A stretch of DNA of 32,754 nt from Candidatus Danuiimicrobium aquiferis (GCA_001804285.1 MHFR01000005.1:1-32754), one strand, 5' to 3'; numbered from the stretch's first letter, positions 1-8,999 are shown. Translations and numbers: made by a program. Notes: generated by a model from the letters alone, not told the origin.

Positions 1-255
1 TGAAAAATAAGGGTTTCTTCAATCTACTTCACATAATACAATACTCAACATAATACCTTTAATGTGAGTCAATTCGCTAATTACAAGCGTACTAATTGTT
101 CTTCACTTTAAGCGAGCTCTATGAGAAAATAAATATTGTTTTAGGAATAAGGAATGATGTTTGGAACTGCTACTTGAGGAAGGAGTACTTCACGTCAGGC
201 AAAAATACATATTTCGAAAGCTTCAAGTTGTTCTGACGGGATTTTAACCAATCTA
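1..255. other. AT-rich upstream region, no gene seen
   Basis: No coding sequence is supported here. The region is AT-rich and holds a short direct repeat (CATAATAC twice, near 33 and 49). A weak promoter-like pair (TTGTTC, 18 bp, TATGAG, around 97-126) could serve the coiled-coil gene that starts at 256, but it is far from consensus and I would not rely on it. Confidence 0.4.
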
Positions 256-3111
256 ATGATGACGCCGGAATTAAAGCAGCTCAACCGTACGGAAAATTCT
301 TGGAGTGTCATCATTACCCATCTGCGCAATGAATTGATGAAGCGCGTCACTTCCAAAATTGCGGAAGCGTTTCTTATCTCCCCGGAAGAAGTCTACAGTT
401 TAGCAGATCATATGCCCATCATTTTCATGGATCAAATCCCCCAGGCTACGGCCGTTAAACTTAAAACCTATTTTGAATCCTTGGGGATTGATGTTCTTTT
501 GACGAACGATGAGAGTATTAAGAATAAATCGTATCGCCTTAATTGGTCTGAGCCTCCCAATCTTTCTTTCTTGTCGCAAGCGAATCCATTAGCGGTTGTT
601 GCGGAGACCCCGGGTGTAACGAAAAACTATTTGATTCAGGAGGCAAAACGACTCCAAAATGGATCTGAGAATTTGCGCATATCGCTGGTCAAAGCAGAGG
701 CGGAAAACGAAAAATTGAGACAAGAACTGACTCACGAAAAGCAAAGCATGGCAGATGCTGCTTCCAAACTCCAAAGCCTTGAAGAGAAAATCAGAATTGT
801 GGGGGCACTCTATGAAGAGGAACAATCACTGAGGGAACAAAACGAGAGGTACATTTCCAGCTTAGAGAGAGAAAAAGAAGAGTTAGCTGAGAAGAATGTG
901 TTTTCACAACGTGAAATACGGGTGCAGAAAATTAAAATTGAACAAACGGAAGAAATTCTTCAACAGACGCGAAAAGAAAAAGAAGATTTCGATCAGCGCT
1001 TGAAAGAACGTGTTAATGCGATCAACGAAGCAGATAAGCAAAAAAGTCTGCTCATCGAAAATCTTAATTCTTTGCAAAATGAATTAAGTGCGTTCAAAAC
1101 CGAAAGCCAAGAATTAAAAGAGGCCTTACAAAAAAAAGGGCAAGTGATTCAGGATTTCGAGAAGAACCTTCGGGATCGTGCGGATGCGTTAAAAAATAGT
1201 CATGAAAAAATAAGTAATCTTGAAAAAGCCAATTCAGATTTGAATGCAAAAGTAGCCGACTTAAGCCGCGAAGCTGAGGGGTGGAGGGCTAAAACATCAG
1301 AACTTTCACAGGAGATTCGCTCTATCGAAGTGGTGCGCGTGAAAACAGAACAAAAACTCAAAGCACAGGTCAAAGAGACGGAGTTGTCTCTGGCTAAATG
1401 GGCCGATCTTGAAAAAATGAAGAATGTTTTGGAATCAGCGTGCATTGAATATGAACAGACTCTCCAATCGAAAGAATTACAAATACAGGAATACCGAAAG
1501 AATAATGAAGATTTCCAACGATCTTCTGACGATTTAATGCGTACGGTGAGCGAACTCGAAAATGAGGCCGAGAAACGCAAAAAATTGATCCAAGAGTTGA
1601 ATGATAAAATCCGGTCACTCGAAACGTTTTATCAGGAAGAACAAGCGCTTCGGAATAATGCCGAGCATCAATTTCAGCTCATGGATCAGATTAATAAAGG
1701 CCTCGAGATAAAAGCGGCAGAGTATATTAACGAAGCAGAAGTATTTAAAGTCAGGGCCTATCAACATAGTGAGAAGATACGCTTGCTTGAAGAAAATGAA
1801 GAGAAATTAAAATCAAAATTGGTTGGGAAAGAAGTCGAGCTTGAAGGCCGGAGGCAGCAAGTTGAAGAGCTTGAAGCGGCAAAAGTTCAATTGAACGGAT
1901 TGCATTTAAAAATAAACGATCTCACGAATTCAAACCAATTGCTCGGAGAAAAACTAAACAATCAAACGCAAGAACTTCGGTTATGGGAAAACAAATTGCT
2001 TGAGACCGAATCCGAAAAAATTCAAACGGAGGAGAAACTTGCTAAGGCAAGAGAATCGTTGGATTCTATCGAACCACGGACGGATCATTTAAGAGATCAA
2101 ATAGAAGTTCTTTGCTCAGAGAAAGAAAATTTGCAAGCGGAATTGAATTCTAAAAACGAGAAACTTGATCAGGCTGAGGCCGCGAATAAACAACTTAATG
2201 AGCAGATCGAAAATTTGCGCGCAGATTTCTATCATGAACAGGCTTCACGAATCAAAAGCGAACAATATCAGCGGGATTTGGAAACGGCGATGGGGCAGCT
2301 GAGCAGGAAAGTGGGGACTTTTTCAGAAGAAATTACAGCCTTCCAAATTCAGGCACACGATCTGAATGAAAAAGTTCAGTTTCTGGACGAAGAAAAAACA
2401 GAGGCCGAAAAAGTATTTAATGAAAAAATGAGAGTTTTCGAGACCGCCAATGCGCAACTTCAGGATAAACTTGCGCATGCATCAAATAGAATTGAACGGT
2501 ATGAGCTTCAATCCGTTCAATATGAAGAAAGAATGAAAGCTCTTGAATCTGCAAAAAAAGTTGCCGAAGATGGATTTTATTTGAAAATTGTTGAACTTGA
2601 AACCAGAAACCAAAAGTATAAAGAGCTTGCCGAAAAACTGAAATTGTTGGATCAATCCTATCAAGTTCGGCTTGAGGAAATTAAGAATGAATTTACGGAT
2701 CGATTGGCCGCATCTGACCGGGAAAAAGAATTTCATAAGGCGAGAATTAAAGAATTAACGGAACAGATGACAGGCTTTGGAGAGACGAAACGAAAGTTGG
2801 AAAAAGAGCGTGATGTTGAACGGGATAAGCTGACTTCCACCGCGCCAAAAGTGACGGGCTTCAAGATCCAGGAAGACGCGCTTCACCATTTCCGCCTTTT
2901 GGACGAAGCATACAAGGAAATAGAAGAGTGGAAGCAAAAAGCGGATAAGCTTGCCGAAAAGGTTGAAGATTTTGAAAAAATTAAACGGCGGATCATGTTG
3001 GAATACAACAGTAAAATAGAAGAAATAGATTATCCGAAGGCGCGTTCGAAGAATCCGGAAACCGATGTTCGCGCGCTTAAACAATTTTATAATACGCTGG
3101 GAGAATTTTGA
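256..3111 (+). CDS. very long coiled-coil protein with a small N-terminal globular domain
   Basis: This 951-residue protein has no signal peptide or membrane segment. Residues 1-95 look globular; the stretch around residues 53-82 (PIIFMDQIPQATAVKL, then a helix ending in SLGIDVLL) resembles the ribosomal L7/L12 C-terminal fold, in which a short strand is followed by a helix rich in A, K and L and then a 'G-x-V' strand. From about residue 120 to 930 it is almost all heptad-like, rich in E, K, Q, L and N, with recurring blocks such as 'SLEEKIR..ALYEEEQSLRE' and 'SLETFYQEEQALRN', which suggests internal duplication. The start is one of two adjacent ATG codons with no clear Shine-Dalgarno, so 259 is possible. 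A cytoplasmic structural or scaffold role is inference; the specific function is unknown. Confidence 0.85.
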   Translation: MMTPELKQLNRTENSWSVIITHLRNELMKRVTSKIAEAFLISPEEVYSLADHMPIIFMDQIPQATAVKLKTYFESLGIDVLLTNDESIKNKSYRLNWSEPPNLSFLSQANPLAVVAETPGVTKNYLIQEAKRLQNGSENLRISLVKAEAENEKLRQELTHEKQSMADAASKLQSLEEKIRIVGALYEEEQSLREQNERYISSLEREKEELAEKNVFSQREIRVQKIKIEQTEEILQQTRKEKEDFDQRLKERVNAINEADKQKSLLIENLNSLQNELSAFKTESQELKEALQKKGQVIQDFEKNLRDRADALKNSHEKISNLEKANSDLNAKVADLSREAEGWRAKTSELSQEIRSIEVVRVKTEQKLKAQVKETELSLAKWADLEKMKNVLESACIEYEQTLQSKELQIQEYRKNNEDFQRSSDDLMRTVSELENEAEKRKKLIQELNDKIRSLETFYQEEQALRNNAEHQFQLMDQINKGLEIKAAEYINEAEVFKVRAYQHSEKIRLLEENEEKLKSKLVGKEVELEGRRQQVEELEAAKVQLNGLHLKINDLTNSNQLLGEKLNNQTQELRLWENKLLETESEKIQTEEKLAKARESLDSIEPRTDHLRDQIEVLCSEKENLQAELNSKNEKLDQAEAANKQLNEQIENLRADFYHEQASRIKSEQYQRDLETAMGQLSRKVGTFSEEITAFQIQAHDLNEKVQFLDEEKTEAEKVFNEKMRVFETANAQLQDKLAHASNRIERYELQSVQYEERMKALESAKKVAEDGFYLKIVELETRNQKYKELAEKLKLLDQSYQVRLEEIKNEFTDRLAASDREKEFHKARIKELTEQMTGFGETKRKLEKERDVERDKLTSTAPKVTGFKIQEDALHHFRLLDEAYKEIEEWKQKADKLAEKVEDFEKIKRRIMLEYNSKIEEIDYPKARSKNPETDVRALKQFYNTLGEF

Positions 3112-3205
3112 GTGGACTGTTTTTCCTTTTTCTAAATTGTATGGGCGGGGATGAAGGTGGCCTATGAGTTTTGATTAGCCAGCATTTTTACAAGCGGAAC
3201 ATTCT

Positions 3206-4402
3206 ATGGAAAATCAAAGTGGCAAAAGTTCGGGTTTTAAATATCGTTTGTTTGGTGATCCAATTGATTGTGGTGAAATAGATCGGATTGTAGCGTGGTT
3301 TAAGAACGAGCCTCAGTTTGAGCACAATACGCTGATCAATCAATTTGAAATGCGGTGGAATGAATGGCTTGGCCGGAAATTTTCCATTTTTTGCGGTTCC
3401 GGATCTTGTGCGAGTTTGCTCATGTACAATGTGCTATTGCTTTCGGGAAGATTGAAAAATAAAAAAGTGATTGTGCCCGCGACTGCATGGTCAACGACTG
3501 TTTCTCCTGCCATTCAACTCGGATTTGAACCGGTTATGTGTGATTCAGACCCTGAAACCTTTGGACTTGATCTTAAACATTTGGAATCTCTTTTATTAAG
3601 CCATAATCCAGGCGTTGTGATGATGTCCCAAGTATTGGGGATTCCCAATCGAATGGATGAAATTTTATCGCTTAAGAAACGATATGAATTTATTTTGCTC
3701 GAAGACGCAAGCAGTTCTTTGGGATCTGTCCGAAAAGGAGTAAAAGTGGGTACGTTCGGAGATTTGGCGAGTTTTTCATTCCATTACGGAAATCAACTTA
3801 CGACGATTGACGGCGGGATGGTTTCGACGGATGATCCGCTTTATTATCACTTATTGTTGATGCTCAGGAATAATGGGTCTTCCGAAGATTTGCCGCCCGA
3901 AGTCCATGAAGTACTGGTGCGGCAATATGACATTGATGATACTGAAACACCGGTTGTGTTTTATGAGCCCGGATATAATTTTAAGTCAACCAATTTGAAT
4001 GCGTTTATCGGATTGATGCAAATGGAAAAAGTCGATTGGAGCATTAATCGGCGCAGTGATAATTATAGGCACTATCTCAGGAACTTTGCGAATATTCGAG
4101 TACAAAAAGCCGACGACCCGGATGCCACTGTGAGCAATCTTCATTTTGTGATTTTATGCAAAGATCGACTTGAACGCTTGGCAGTGGAAAGAAGTTTGGC
4201 AGAAAAACAAATTGAAACGAAAATTTTTTCAGCCGGCAATCTTGGCCGGCATCCGTTTTGGACTCACCGCTATGGGCATCCAAAACTTGCGAATGCGGAC
4301 CGGTTATTTGAAACGGGGTTATTGATTCCTAATTGCCCCACGATGGTTCAGGGAAACATTGATTTTATATCCGAAGTAGTACTCCAAGCCATAAAACGAT
4401 AG
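3206..4402 (+). CDS. DegT/DnrJ/EryC1/StrS-fold protein lacking the PLP lysine
   Basis: The 398-residue protein has the layout of sugar aminotransferases: an N-terminal GSGSCASLL helix (residues 64-72), VIVPATAWSTT (88-97), the pyridine-binding acidic pair in LLEDASSS (Asp167), and SFHYGNQLTTIDGG (191-204). In aminotransferases of this family the sixth position of that last motif is the Schiff-base lysine, and in the dehydratase ColD it is histidine. Here it is Asn196 (codon 3791-3793). The family makes amino or deoxy sugars for surface glycans. Without Lys or His, transamination is unlikely, so it may be a sugar-nucleotide binding, dehydratase-like or regulatory relative. It follows the coiled-coil gene by 94 bp and precedes hflX by 17 bp. 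The fold assignment is firm; the activity is open. Confidence 0.85.
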   Translation: MENQSGKSSGFKYRLFGDPIDCGEIDRIVAWFKNEPQFEHNTLINQFEMRWNEWLGRKFSIFCGSGSCASLLMYNVLLLSGRLKNKKVIVPATAWSTTVSPAIQLGFEPVMCDSDPETFGLDLKHLESLLLSHNPGVVMMSQVLGIPNRMDEILSLKKRYEFILLEDASSSLGSVRKGVKVGTFGDLASFSFHYGNQLTTIDGGMVSTDDPLYYHLLLMLRNNGSSEDLPPEVHEVLVRQYDIDDTETPVVFYEPGYNFKSTNLNAFIGLMQMEKVDWSINRRSDNYRHYLRNFANIRVQKADDPDATVSNLHFVILCKDRLERLAVERSLAEKQIETKIFSAGNLGRHPFWTHRYGHPKLANADRLFETGLLIPNCPTMVQGNIDFISEVVLQAIKR

Positions 4403-4419
4403 AGGTGTGAATTATCTGA

Positions 4420-5565
4420 ATGCCTTTGCTTAAAACGCCCAGAAATAAAGCATTGCTCGTGATTTTACGAACACAGGACCGATCGGATGTGTCGTTCCGT
4501 GAAAGTTATGAGGAGTTAAAAGAATTAACGGAATCAGCTTTGATTCGAGTTTTGGGGGCGATTGAAGGAAATATCCATGAACCGAATCCCCGGTATTTCA
4601 TCCGCGAAGGGAAATTGGAAGAAGCCAAAAACCGCGCCAAGCAGCTTACTGCAAATGTCCTTATTTTCAATGTGGATCTATCGCCCGCACAAGCACGGAA
4701 TATCGAGATGCTTTTAAAGGTTCACGTTATGGATCGCACGGGGCTTATTCTCGAAATTTTTGGCAGGCGCGCAAAATCCAAAGAGGGGAAATTGCAGGTT
4801 GAATTGGCACAATTGAAGTATCTTTTACCGCGGTTAGGCGGGCTTGGAAAAGTGATGTCTCGGCTTGGCGGCGGAATCGGAAGCCGCGGGCCGGGTGAAC
4901 CGGAATTGGAACACGATCGCAGGAAAATCCGGAAACGGATTCAACGTGTGAAAGAAGAGCTTGAAAAAGTTGAGCAACACCGGAGTCTGATCCGCGATGG
5001 CCGGAAAAAGAAGCATTTTATGACTGTGGCCATCATTGGATATACCAACGCAGGAAAGTCGACGCTTCTCAATGCGTTGACCGGTGCGGAAGCCTATGTT
5101 GAAGATAAACTATTTGCAACACTTGATCCGATGACGCGTGCGGCATCGATTAATGGTTCCACTCAGGTTCTTTTCATTGATACGGTTGGTTTTATCCGCG
5201 ATTTGCCGCATGATTTAGTTGAATCGTTTCATGCAACGCTTGAAGAAGTCCGGGAGTCGGATATTCTTCTTCATGTGCTGGATGCATCGGATCCTCATGC
5301 TGAGGCGCAAAAAGCAGTTGTAGAAATGGTCCTAAAAGAGATCGATGCGGCGAATAAAAAAACGGTGTTGGTTCTTAACAAAGAAGATCTTTTAGACGAA
5401 AATAGAAAAAAATTCATTGGCAGTATGTGGCCGGCAGCCGTTTTGGTTTCCGCTAAACAAAAAGTCGGTTTAGAGGCGCTCTTGGAAAGGATTAATGAGG
5501 TTTGTGGTTCGCGAAAAAGTCAGGGTAAAAATAATTTCACATGGTCAAGACATGCTACAATATAA
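4420..5565 (+). CDS. hflX: GTPase HflX
   Basis: HflX is a ribosome-associated GTPase that rescues or splits stalled 70S ribosomes under stress. The 381-residue protein has the HflX N-terminal domain (to about residue 195) with the family-typical glycine-rich stretch SRLGGGIGSRGPGEPELE (147-164). The G domain follows with G1 GYTNAGKST (207-215), G3 DTVGF (254-258), G4 NKED and G5 VSAKQ. Length is slightly short of the E. coli protein because the C-terminal tail is reduced. A plausible Shine-Dalgarno (AGAGGTG) lies about 12 bases before the ATG. It is followed 30 bp later by a response regulator gene. Identification is secure. Confidence 0.96.
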   Translation: MPLLKTPRNKALLVILRTQDRSDVSFRESYEELKELTESALIRVLGAIEGNIHEPNPRYFIREGKLEEAKNRAKQLTANVLIFNVDLSPAQARNIEMLLKVHVMDRTGLILEIFGRRAKSKEGKLQVELAQLKYLLPRLGGLGKVMSRLGGGIGSRGPGEPELEHDRRKIRKRIQRVKEELEKVEQHRSLIRDGRKKKHFMTVAIIGYTNAGKSTLLNALTGAEAYVEDKLFATLDPMTRAASINGSTQVLFIDTVGFIRDLPHDLVESFHATLEEVRESDILLHVLDASDPHAEAQKAVVEMVLKEIDAANKKTVLVLNKEDLLDENRKKFIGSMWPAAVLVSAKQKVGLEALLERINEVCGSRKSQGKNNFTWSRHATI

Positions 5566-5595
5566 ACATGAAACGATTTTGAAAGGTGATCCGAC

Positions 5596-5973
5596 ATGAA
5601 GAAAATATTAGTTGTCGATGATGAAGAAGATATCCGCGAGATGCTCAAATCGATGCTTTCAGACACTGGATACGATGTGATTCTTGCTTCGGACGGCAAG
5701 GATGCCCTTCGGAAAGTTTATTTAATGAAACCCGATTTGATCCTTTTGGATATTAGCATGCCTGAAATTGACGGCTCTGAAGTGTGTTTTGAGCTGAAAA
5801 AGAAAGAAGCAACCAAGCAGATTCCTGTTATTATTATGACCGCGATGAGCGATAAGGACGGTCAGTTTGCAGGAATGCGGATGATTGGCGGTTATCCGAC
5901 ATTTGCTAAGCCGTTTGATTGGGAAGAATTGTTGGGTACTATTCGCGAAATTTTATCGACTGGAAAAAAATAA
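5596..5973 (+). CDS. single-domain response regulator (CheY-like receiver)
   Basis: The 125-residue protein is a stand-alone receiver domain. Acidic residues Asp8/Asp9 begin the Mg-binding pocket, Asp52 in LLDISMPEIDG is the phosphoacceptor, the conserved Thr is in MTAMSD, and the switch Lys is in FAKPFDWEEL. No output domain follows. It probably relays phosphate or acts by protein-protein contact. No histidine kinase is encoded nearby, so its partner is unknown; an orphan membrane sensor-like domain at 10091-10759 lacks a kinase. An AAAGGTGAT Shine-Dalgarno precedes the ATG. Confidence 0.93.
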   Translation: MKKILVVDDEEDIREMLKSMLSDTGYDVILASDGKDALRKVYLMKPDLILLDISMPEIDGSEVCFELKKKEATKQIPVIIMTAMSDKDGQFAGMRMIGGYPTFAKPFDWEELLGTIREILSTGKK

Positions 5974-5995
5974 TTGGTTTTTATTTTTTACATTT

Positions 5996-6418
5996 ATGTT
6001 TACCACCGCGCAAGAGCGAAAAAACGCTTTATCTAAATCAAAATTTCGTTCCCGTTTTTTTCTTAGTCCGGAAGATATCGAATATATTAAAAAAGCGAGT
6101 TGGCCGGTTATTCGATCTCATGCCTATGATTTCATTGCTCAACGAGTAGCACCGAAGCATCCTGAAAATGACGGTAGACAAACGCCCTATGCGGGACATC
6201 CCGTATTTAAAGCGCAGCACGCGACGGCGACTTGTTGCCGGGGTTGTCTTGCCAAATGGTATGGGATTCCGAAAGGACGGATGTTAACTCGCGGGGAAGT
6301 TGACATGGTCGTGGTTGCGATCGTGGAATGGTTGGAAGAACACGTTGGCAAAAATAAAGTTCTCCCTGAAAAAAAATCCGAAAATCAAGTACCGGAACTT
6401 CAAGCTACGTTTTGGTAA
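5996..6418 (+). CDS. DUF4186 family protein
   Basis: This 140-residue soluble protein matches the DUF4186 family by its distinctive middle section: a run like QRVAPKHPENDGRQTPYAGH, then HPVFKAQHATATCCRGCLAKW and GIPKGRMLTRGE, then an amphipathic helix. The conserved HATATCCRGC block with its Cys residues and nearby His suggests metal binding or a small enzymatic core, but the family has no firmly known function that I can cite. The start is placed at the ATG at 5996, 22 bp after the response regulator. No good Shine-Dalgarno is present and an upstream in-frame start is possible. The C-terminal 25 residues look disordered. Confidence 0.85.
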   Translation: MFTTAQERKNALSKSKFRSRFFLSPEDIEYIKKASWPVIRSHAYDFIAQRVAPKHPENDGRQTPYAGHPVFKAQHATATCCRGCLAKWYGIPKGRMLTRGEVDMVVVAIVEWLEEHVGKNKVLPEKKSENQVPELQATFW

Positions 6419-6455
6419 TATCCGCACTTTTAAGAAAGAACTTTTAAAAAACAAA

Positions 6456-6483
6456 TTGACTTAATATCGGAAAGCAATAAAAT
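6456..6483 (+). promoter_or_regulatory. sigma70-type promoter of tRNA-Phe
   Basis: TTGACT at 6456-6461 and TAAAAT at 6478-6483 are separated by 16 bp. The expected transcription start is near 6490, about 7 bases before the mature tRNA 5' end, which fits a dedicated tRNA promoter. Confidence 0.7.
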
Positions 6484-6496
6484 CCTTCAATTACTC

Positions 6497-6569
<73 letters not shown>

Positions 6570-6593
6570 GGTTTGACGTTTGACGATACCGGC

Positions 6594-6646
6594 AAGGGAC
6601 AATTTCTGCAGTTTAAAAAACTTCGGGAATTGTCCCTTTTATTTAT
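6594..6646 (+). terminator. intrinsic terminator after tRNA-Phe
   Basis: AAGGGACAATT (6594-6604) pairs perfectly with AATTGTCCCTT (6628-6638) across a 23-nt loop and is followed by a T-rich run (TTTTATTTAT). Confidence 0.75.
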
Positions 6647-6708
6647 CGGGTACTCCAGTAACTCTTTCAAAAAACTTCCGTATCATAAAAGAAAGATAGC
6701 GAGCCGCA

Positions 6709-6894
6709 GGCTGGTGTTGTAAAATGTCCGAGGGGTCGGGGAGTTATCCCCGGCTCCTCGCCCCAGCCAGCTTCATCGGACCTATCTGAATCAATGAGGC
6801 TGGCATGGGGTTTCCTAAAGAAATCCCATGCGCACCGAGAAGGTGTGCTGGGATGAGGCATCGGGAACACCTTATAAAAACTCCCCGAGACCTC
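6709..6894 (+). promoter_or_regulatory. structured leader upstream of pyruvate kinase, candidate RNA switch
   Basis: The 348 bp between tRNA-Phe and pyk have no credible gene after the tRNA terminator but are full of stems. Hairpin A pairs 6729-6742 with 6747-6760 (14 bp, two G-U). Hairpin B pairs 6803-6814 with 6820-6831 (12 bp, one G-U). Hairpin C pairs 6831-6836 with 6842-6847. Each has a rival. The 5' arm of A (6730-6743) can instead pair with 6881-6894 just upstream of the pyk Shine-Dalgarno. CCAGCC (6763-6768) can pair with GGCTGG at 6709-6714 or at 6798-6803. The 3' arm of C (AAGGTGT, 6840-6846) can pair with ACACCTT (6867-6873). I do not recognise a known riboswitch, 6S, SRP or RNase P consensus. 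It could also be an intergenic repeat. Confidence 0.5.
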
Positions 6895-6917
6895 AAATAT
6901 CTTCAAAGGTGACTCAG

Positions 6918-8348
6918 ATGACTTTTCGAAGAACGAAAATTGTGGCAACCGTCGGTCCCGCGTGTGATGAAGGAAGAGTGTTGGATGCTCTGATCCATGC
7001 CGGCGTTAATGTTTTTCGAGTCAACACTTCTCATAGCAGTCCCTCCGAATTAGTTAAATGGATCAGTACGATTCGCAGAATTTCAGCTGACGAGAAAAAA
7101 GAAGTCTCAATTCTTGTTGATCTCCAAGGTCCCCGGTTGCGCACCGGACGCCTTAAAGACGGAAAGCCGTTAAATTTAAGAAAAGGAGCCGTGGTTACAT
7201 TTTTTTCGGCCCCAGGCGTTGGTTTTGGAAATCAGATTTATACGCCGTACAAACAATTTTCAAGAATGGTTCAAAACGGCGATCGAATTTTGCTTGATAA
7301 TGGATTGATCGAACTCCGTGTTTTGAGAGTGAAAGGGCTTGTGGTCTATTGCCTGGTTGTGACGTCGGGTTCGTTAGGAGAAAATAAAGGGATTAATCTT
7401 CCCAATGCTCCCGATACCCTTCCTGCGTTAAATGACAGAGATCGCGAGATGATTCGTATTACGCAAAAAAACAAAGCGGATTTCATCGCTCTTTCATTTG
7501 TGCGTTCACCGAAGGATGTTCTTGAGTTGAAGAAATTCATGAAACGAACGGGACAAGAGATTCCCGTGATTGCAAAAATTGAAAAACCTTCGGCACTCAA
7601 GTGCTTGAAACAAATTCTCAAAGTCGCCGATGGCATTATGGTTGCCCGCGGAGATTTAGGAATTGAAATGGGAGTGGAAAAAGTTCCCGTGGCTCAAAAG
7701 CGGCTGATCAATCAGGCGAATGCGAGCGGAAAACCGGTGATTGTGGCAACACAAATGCTCGAATCCATGATGGATCATCCACGCCCGACACGTGCGGAGG
7801 CCTCGGATGTGGCCAATGCTGTATTTGACGGAACGGACGCCGTCATGCTTTCAGGGGAAACATCGATTGGAAAGTATCCGATCAAAACGGTTCGAACGAT
7901 GGCGAAAATTATTGATGAAGCCGAGTCCCATCAGCAAATGAATCAATTTGATCTGAAAGAACGGTACCATGCGATTGAAGATTTGCGGATTCACGCCATT
8001 ACTCATGCGGCGTATGAAGCGGCAAAAAATATGAAGGTGAAGGCCATGTTGGCCATCACTTATAGCGGAAGAACCGCCGCATTAATTTCGAAAATGAAAC
8101 CCAAAATTCCCATATTTGCTTTTTCCTCGGCCTTTCCAATTCGGAAAAAATTGAATTTATATTATGGCGTGTATCCGATTGCGATTAAAAAATGCCCAAC
8201 GATTGACGAGATTCTTTGCGAAGCGGATGGACTGGTGATTAAAAGGGGGTTGCTCAACAAGGGGGATGTTGTGATTGTCGTTTCCGGGGATCAAGAACTT
8301 CCAGGAGCGCGTTATATTGTCAAAATTCATCAAGTAGGTGAGAGATAA
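6918..8348 (+). CDS. pyk: pyruvate kinase
   Basis: The enzyme converts phosphoenolpyruvate and ADP to pyruvate and ATP, the last step of glycolysis. The 476-residue protein begins RRTKIVATVGPA, has the phosphate-binding VFRVNTSHS (32-40), the catalytic VIAKIEKP (Lys220, Glu222), the metal-binding MVARGDLGIE (Asp246), and the family signature around ATQMLESM..HPRPTRAEASDVANAVFDG..AVMLSGETSIGKYP. The C-terminal allosteric-type domain is present. I chose the ATG at 6918 over an upstream in-frame ATG at 6828 because homologues begin just before RRTKIV and because AAAGGTGA lies five bases upstream. The upstream ATG would also run through the structured leader. The gene is followed 36 bp later by superoxide dismutase. 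Confidence 0.96.
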   Translation: MTFRRTKIVATVGPACDEGRVLDALIHAGVNVFRVNTSHSSPSELVKWISTIRRISADEKKEVSILVDLQGPRLRTGRLKDGKPLNLRKGAVVTFFSAPGVGFGNQIYTPYKQFSRMVQNGDRILLDNGLIELRVLRVKGLVVYCLVVTSGSLGENKGINLPNAPDTLPALNDRDREMIRITQKNKADFIALSFVRSPKDVLELKKFMKRTGQEIPVIAKIEKPSALKCLKQILKVADGIMVARGDLGIEMGVEKVPVAQKRLINQANASGKPVIVATQMLESMMDHPRPTRAEASDVANAVFDGTDAVMLSGETSIGKYPIKTVRTMAKIIDEAESHQQMNQFDLKERYHAIEDLRIHAITHAAYEAAKNMKVKAMLAITYSGRTAALISKMKPKIPIFAFSSAFPIRKKLNLYYGVYPIAIKKCPTIDEILCEADGLVIKRGLLNKGDVVIVVSGDQELPGARYIVKIHQVGER

Positions 8349-8384
8349 TATATTAATTATTCTAATGACATGGAGGAGATAACA

Positions 8385-8999
8385 ATGAATTACGAAGCTA
8401 AAAATTATGATCACCTTTTGGGAACAGAAGGTTTTAGTGACCAATTACTCAAGAATCATTTCACGTTGTATCAAGGCTATGTGACGAACACAAATAAAAT
8501 CGCCGGCTTATTGGAACAATTTCTAAAGGAAGGGAAAGAAACAACACCCGAGTATGCCGAGTTGAAGCGACGATTCGGTTGGGAATTCAACGGAATGCGT
8601 TTTCATCAATATTATTTTGGGAATATGAAAAAAGGAGGAGTGGCGCTCAATTCCAATTCGGATCTTGCAAATAAAATCGCCACCGATTTTGGCTCGATTG
8701 AAATGTGGCAAAAGGATTTTAAAGCGACCGGAACGATGCGCGGGATTGGCTGGGTTGTGCTTGAATATCATCCATGCGCAAACCGGCTTTTTAATGTATG
8801 GATCAATGAGCATGATGGTGGTCATTTAGCCGGGACAACGCCAATTTTGGTGATGGATGTTTTTGAACACGCGTTTATGATTGATTATGGTTTGAAGCGC
8901 GCCGATTATATCGTGTCATTCTTAAAAGCGATTGATTTGTCAAAAGCTGAAAAACGTTTTGATTTAGTGAAAGCAAGTCAGCCTTCGTGTGCGCGCTAA
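8385..8999 (+). CDS. sodB: Fe/Mn superoxide dismutase
   Basis: This enzyme dismutates superoxide to O2 and H2O2 in the cytoplasm. The 204-residue protein places all four metal ligands as in E. coli FeSOD: His25, His74, Asp158 and His162 (VMDVFEHAF). It has a HFTLYQGYVTNTN active-site helix instead of the usual HHQTYVTNLN, so the gateway His is replaced by Tyr and the helix is one residue shorter; this variant occurs in some bacterial and archaeal relatives. Metal preference cannot be told from sequence alone. The start at 8385 is chosen because GGAGGAGA lies at 8372-8379; the in-frame ATG at 8370 would precede it. It suggests exposure to oxygen in an otherwise hydrogenase-bearing organism. 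Confidence 0.94.
   Translation: MNYEAKNYDHLLGTEGFSDQLLKNHFTLYQGYVTNTNKIAGLLEQFLKEGKETTPEYAELKRRFGWEFNGMRFHQYYFGNMKKGGVALNSNSDLANKIATDFGSIEMWQKDFKATGTMRGIGWVVLEYHPCANRLFNVWINEHDGGHLAGTTPILVMDVFEHAFMIDYGLKRADYIVSFLKAIDLSKAEKRFDLVKASQPSCAR

Noticed and set aside
6703-6894. Considered RNase P RNA, 6S RNA, SRP RNA, cobalamin and other riboswitches for the pyk leader
   Set aside because: None of their conserved core sequences is present; only the general hairpin character fits.
6667-6948. A 93-codon minus-strand frame opposite the pyk leader
   Set aside because: It runs through the leader hairpins and the pyk start, has no family resemblance, and is better explained as a shadow of structured or repeated DNA.
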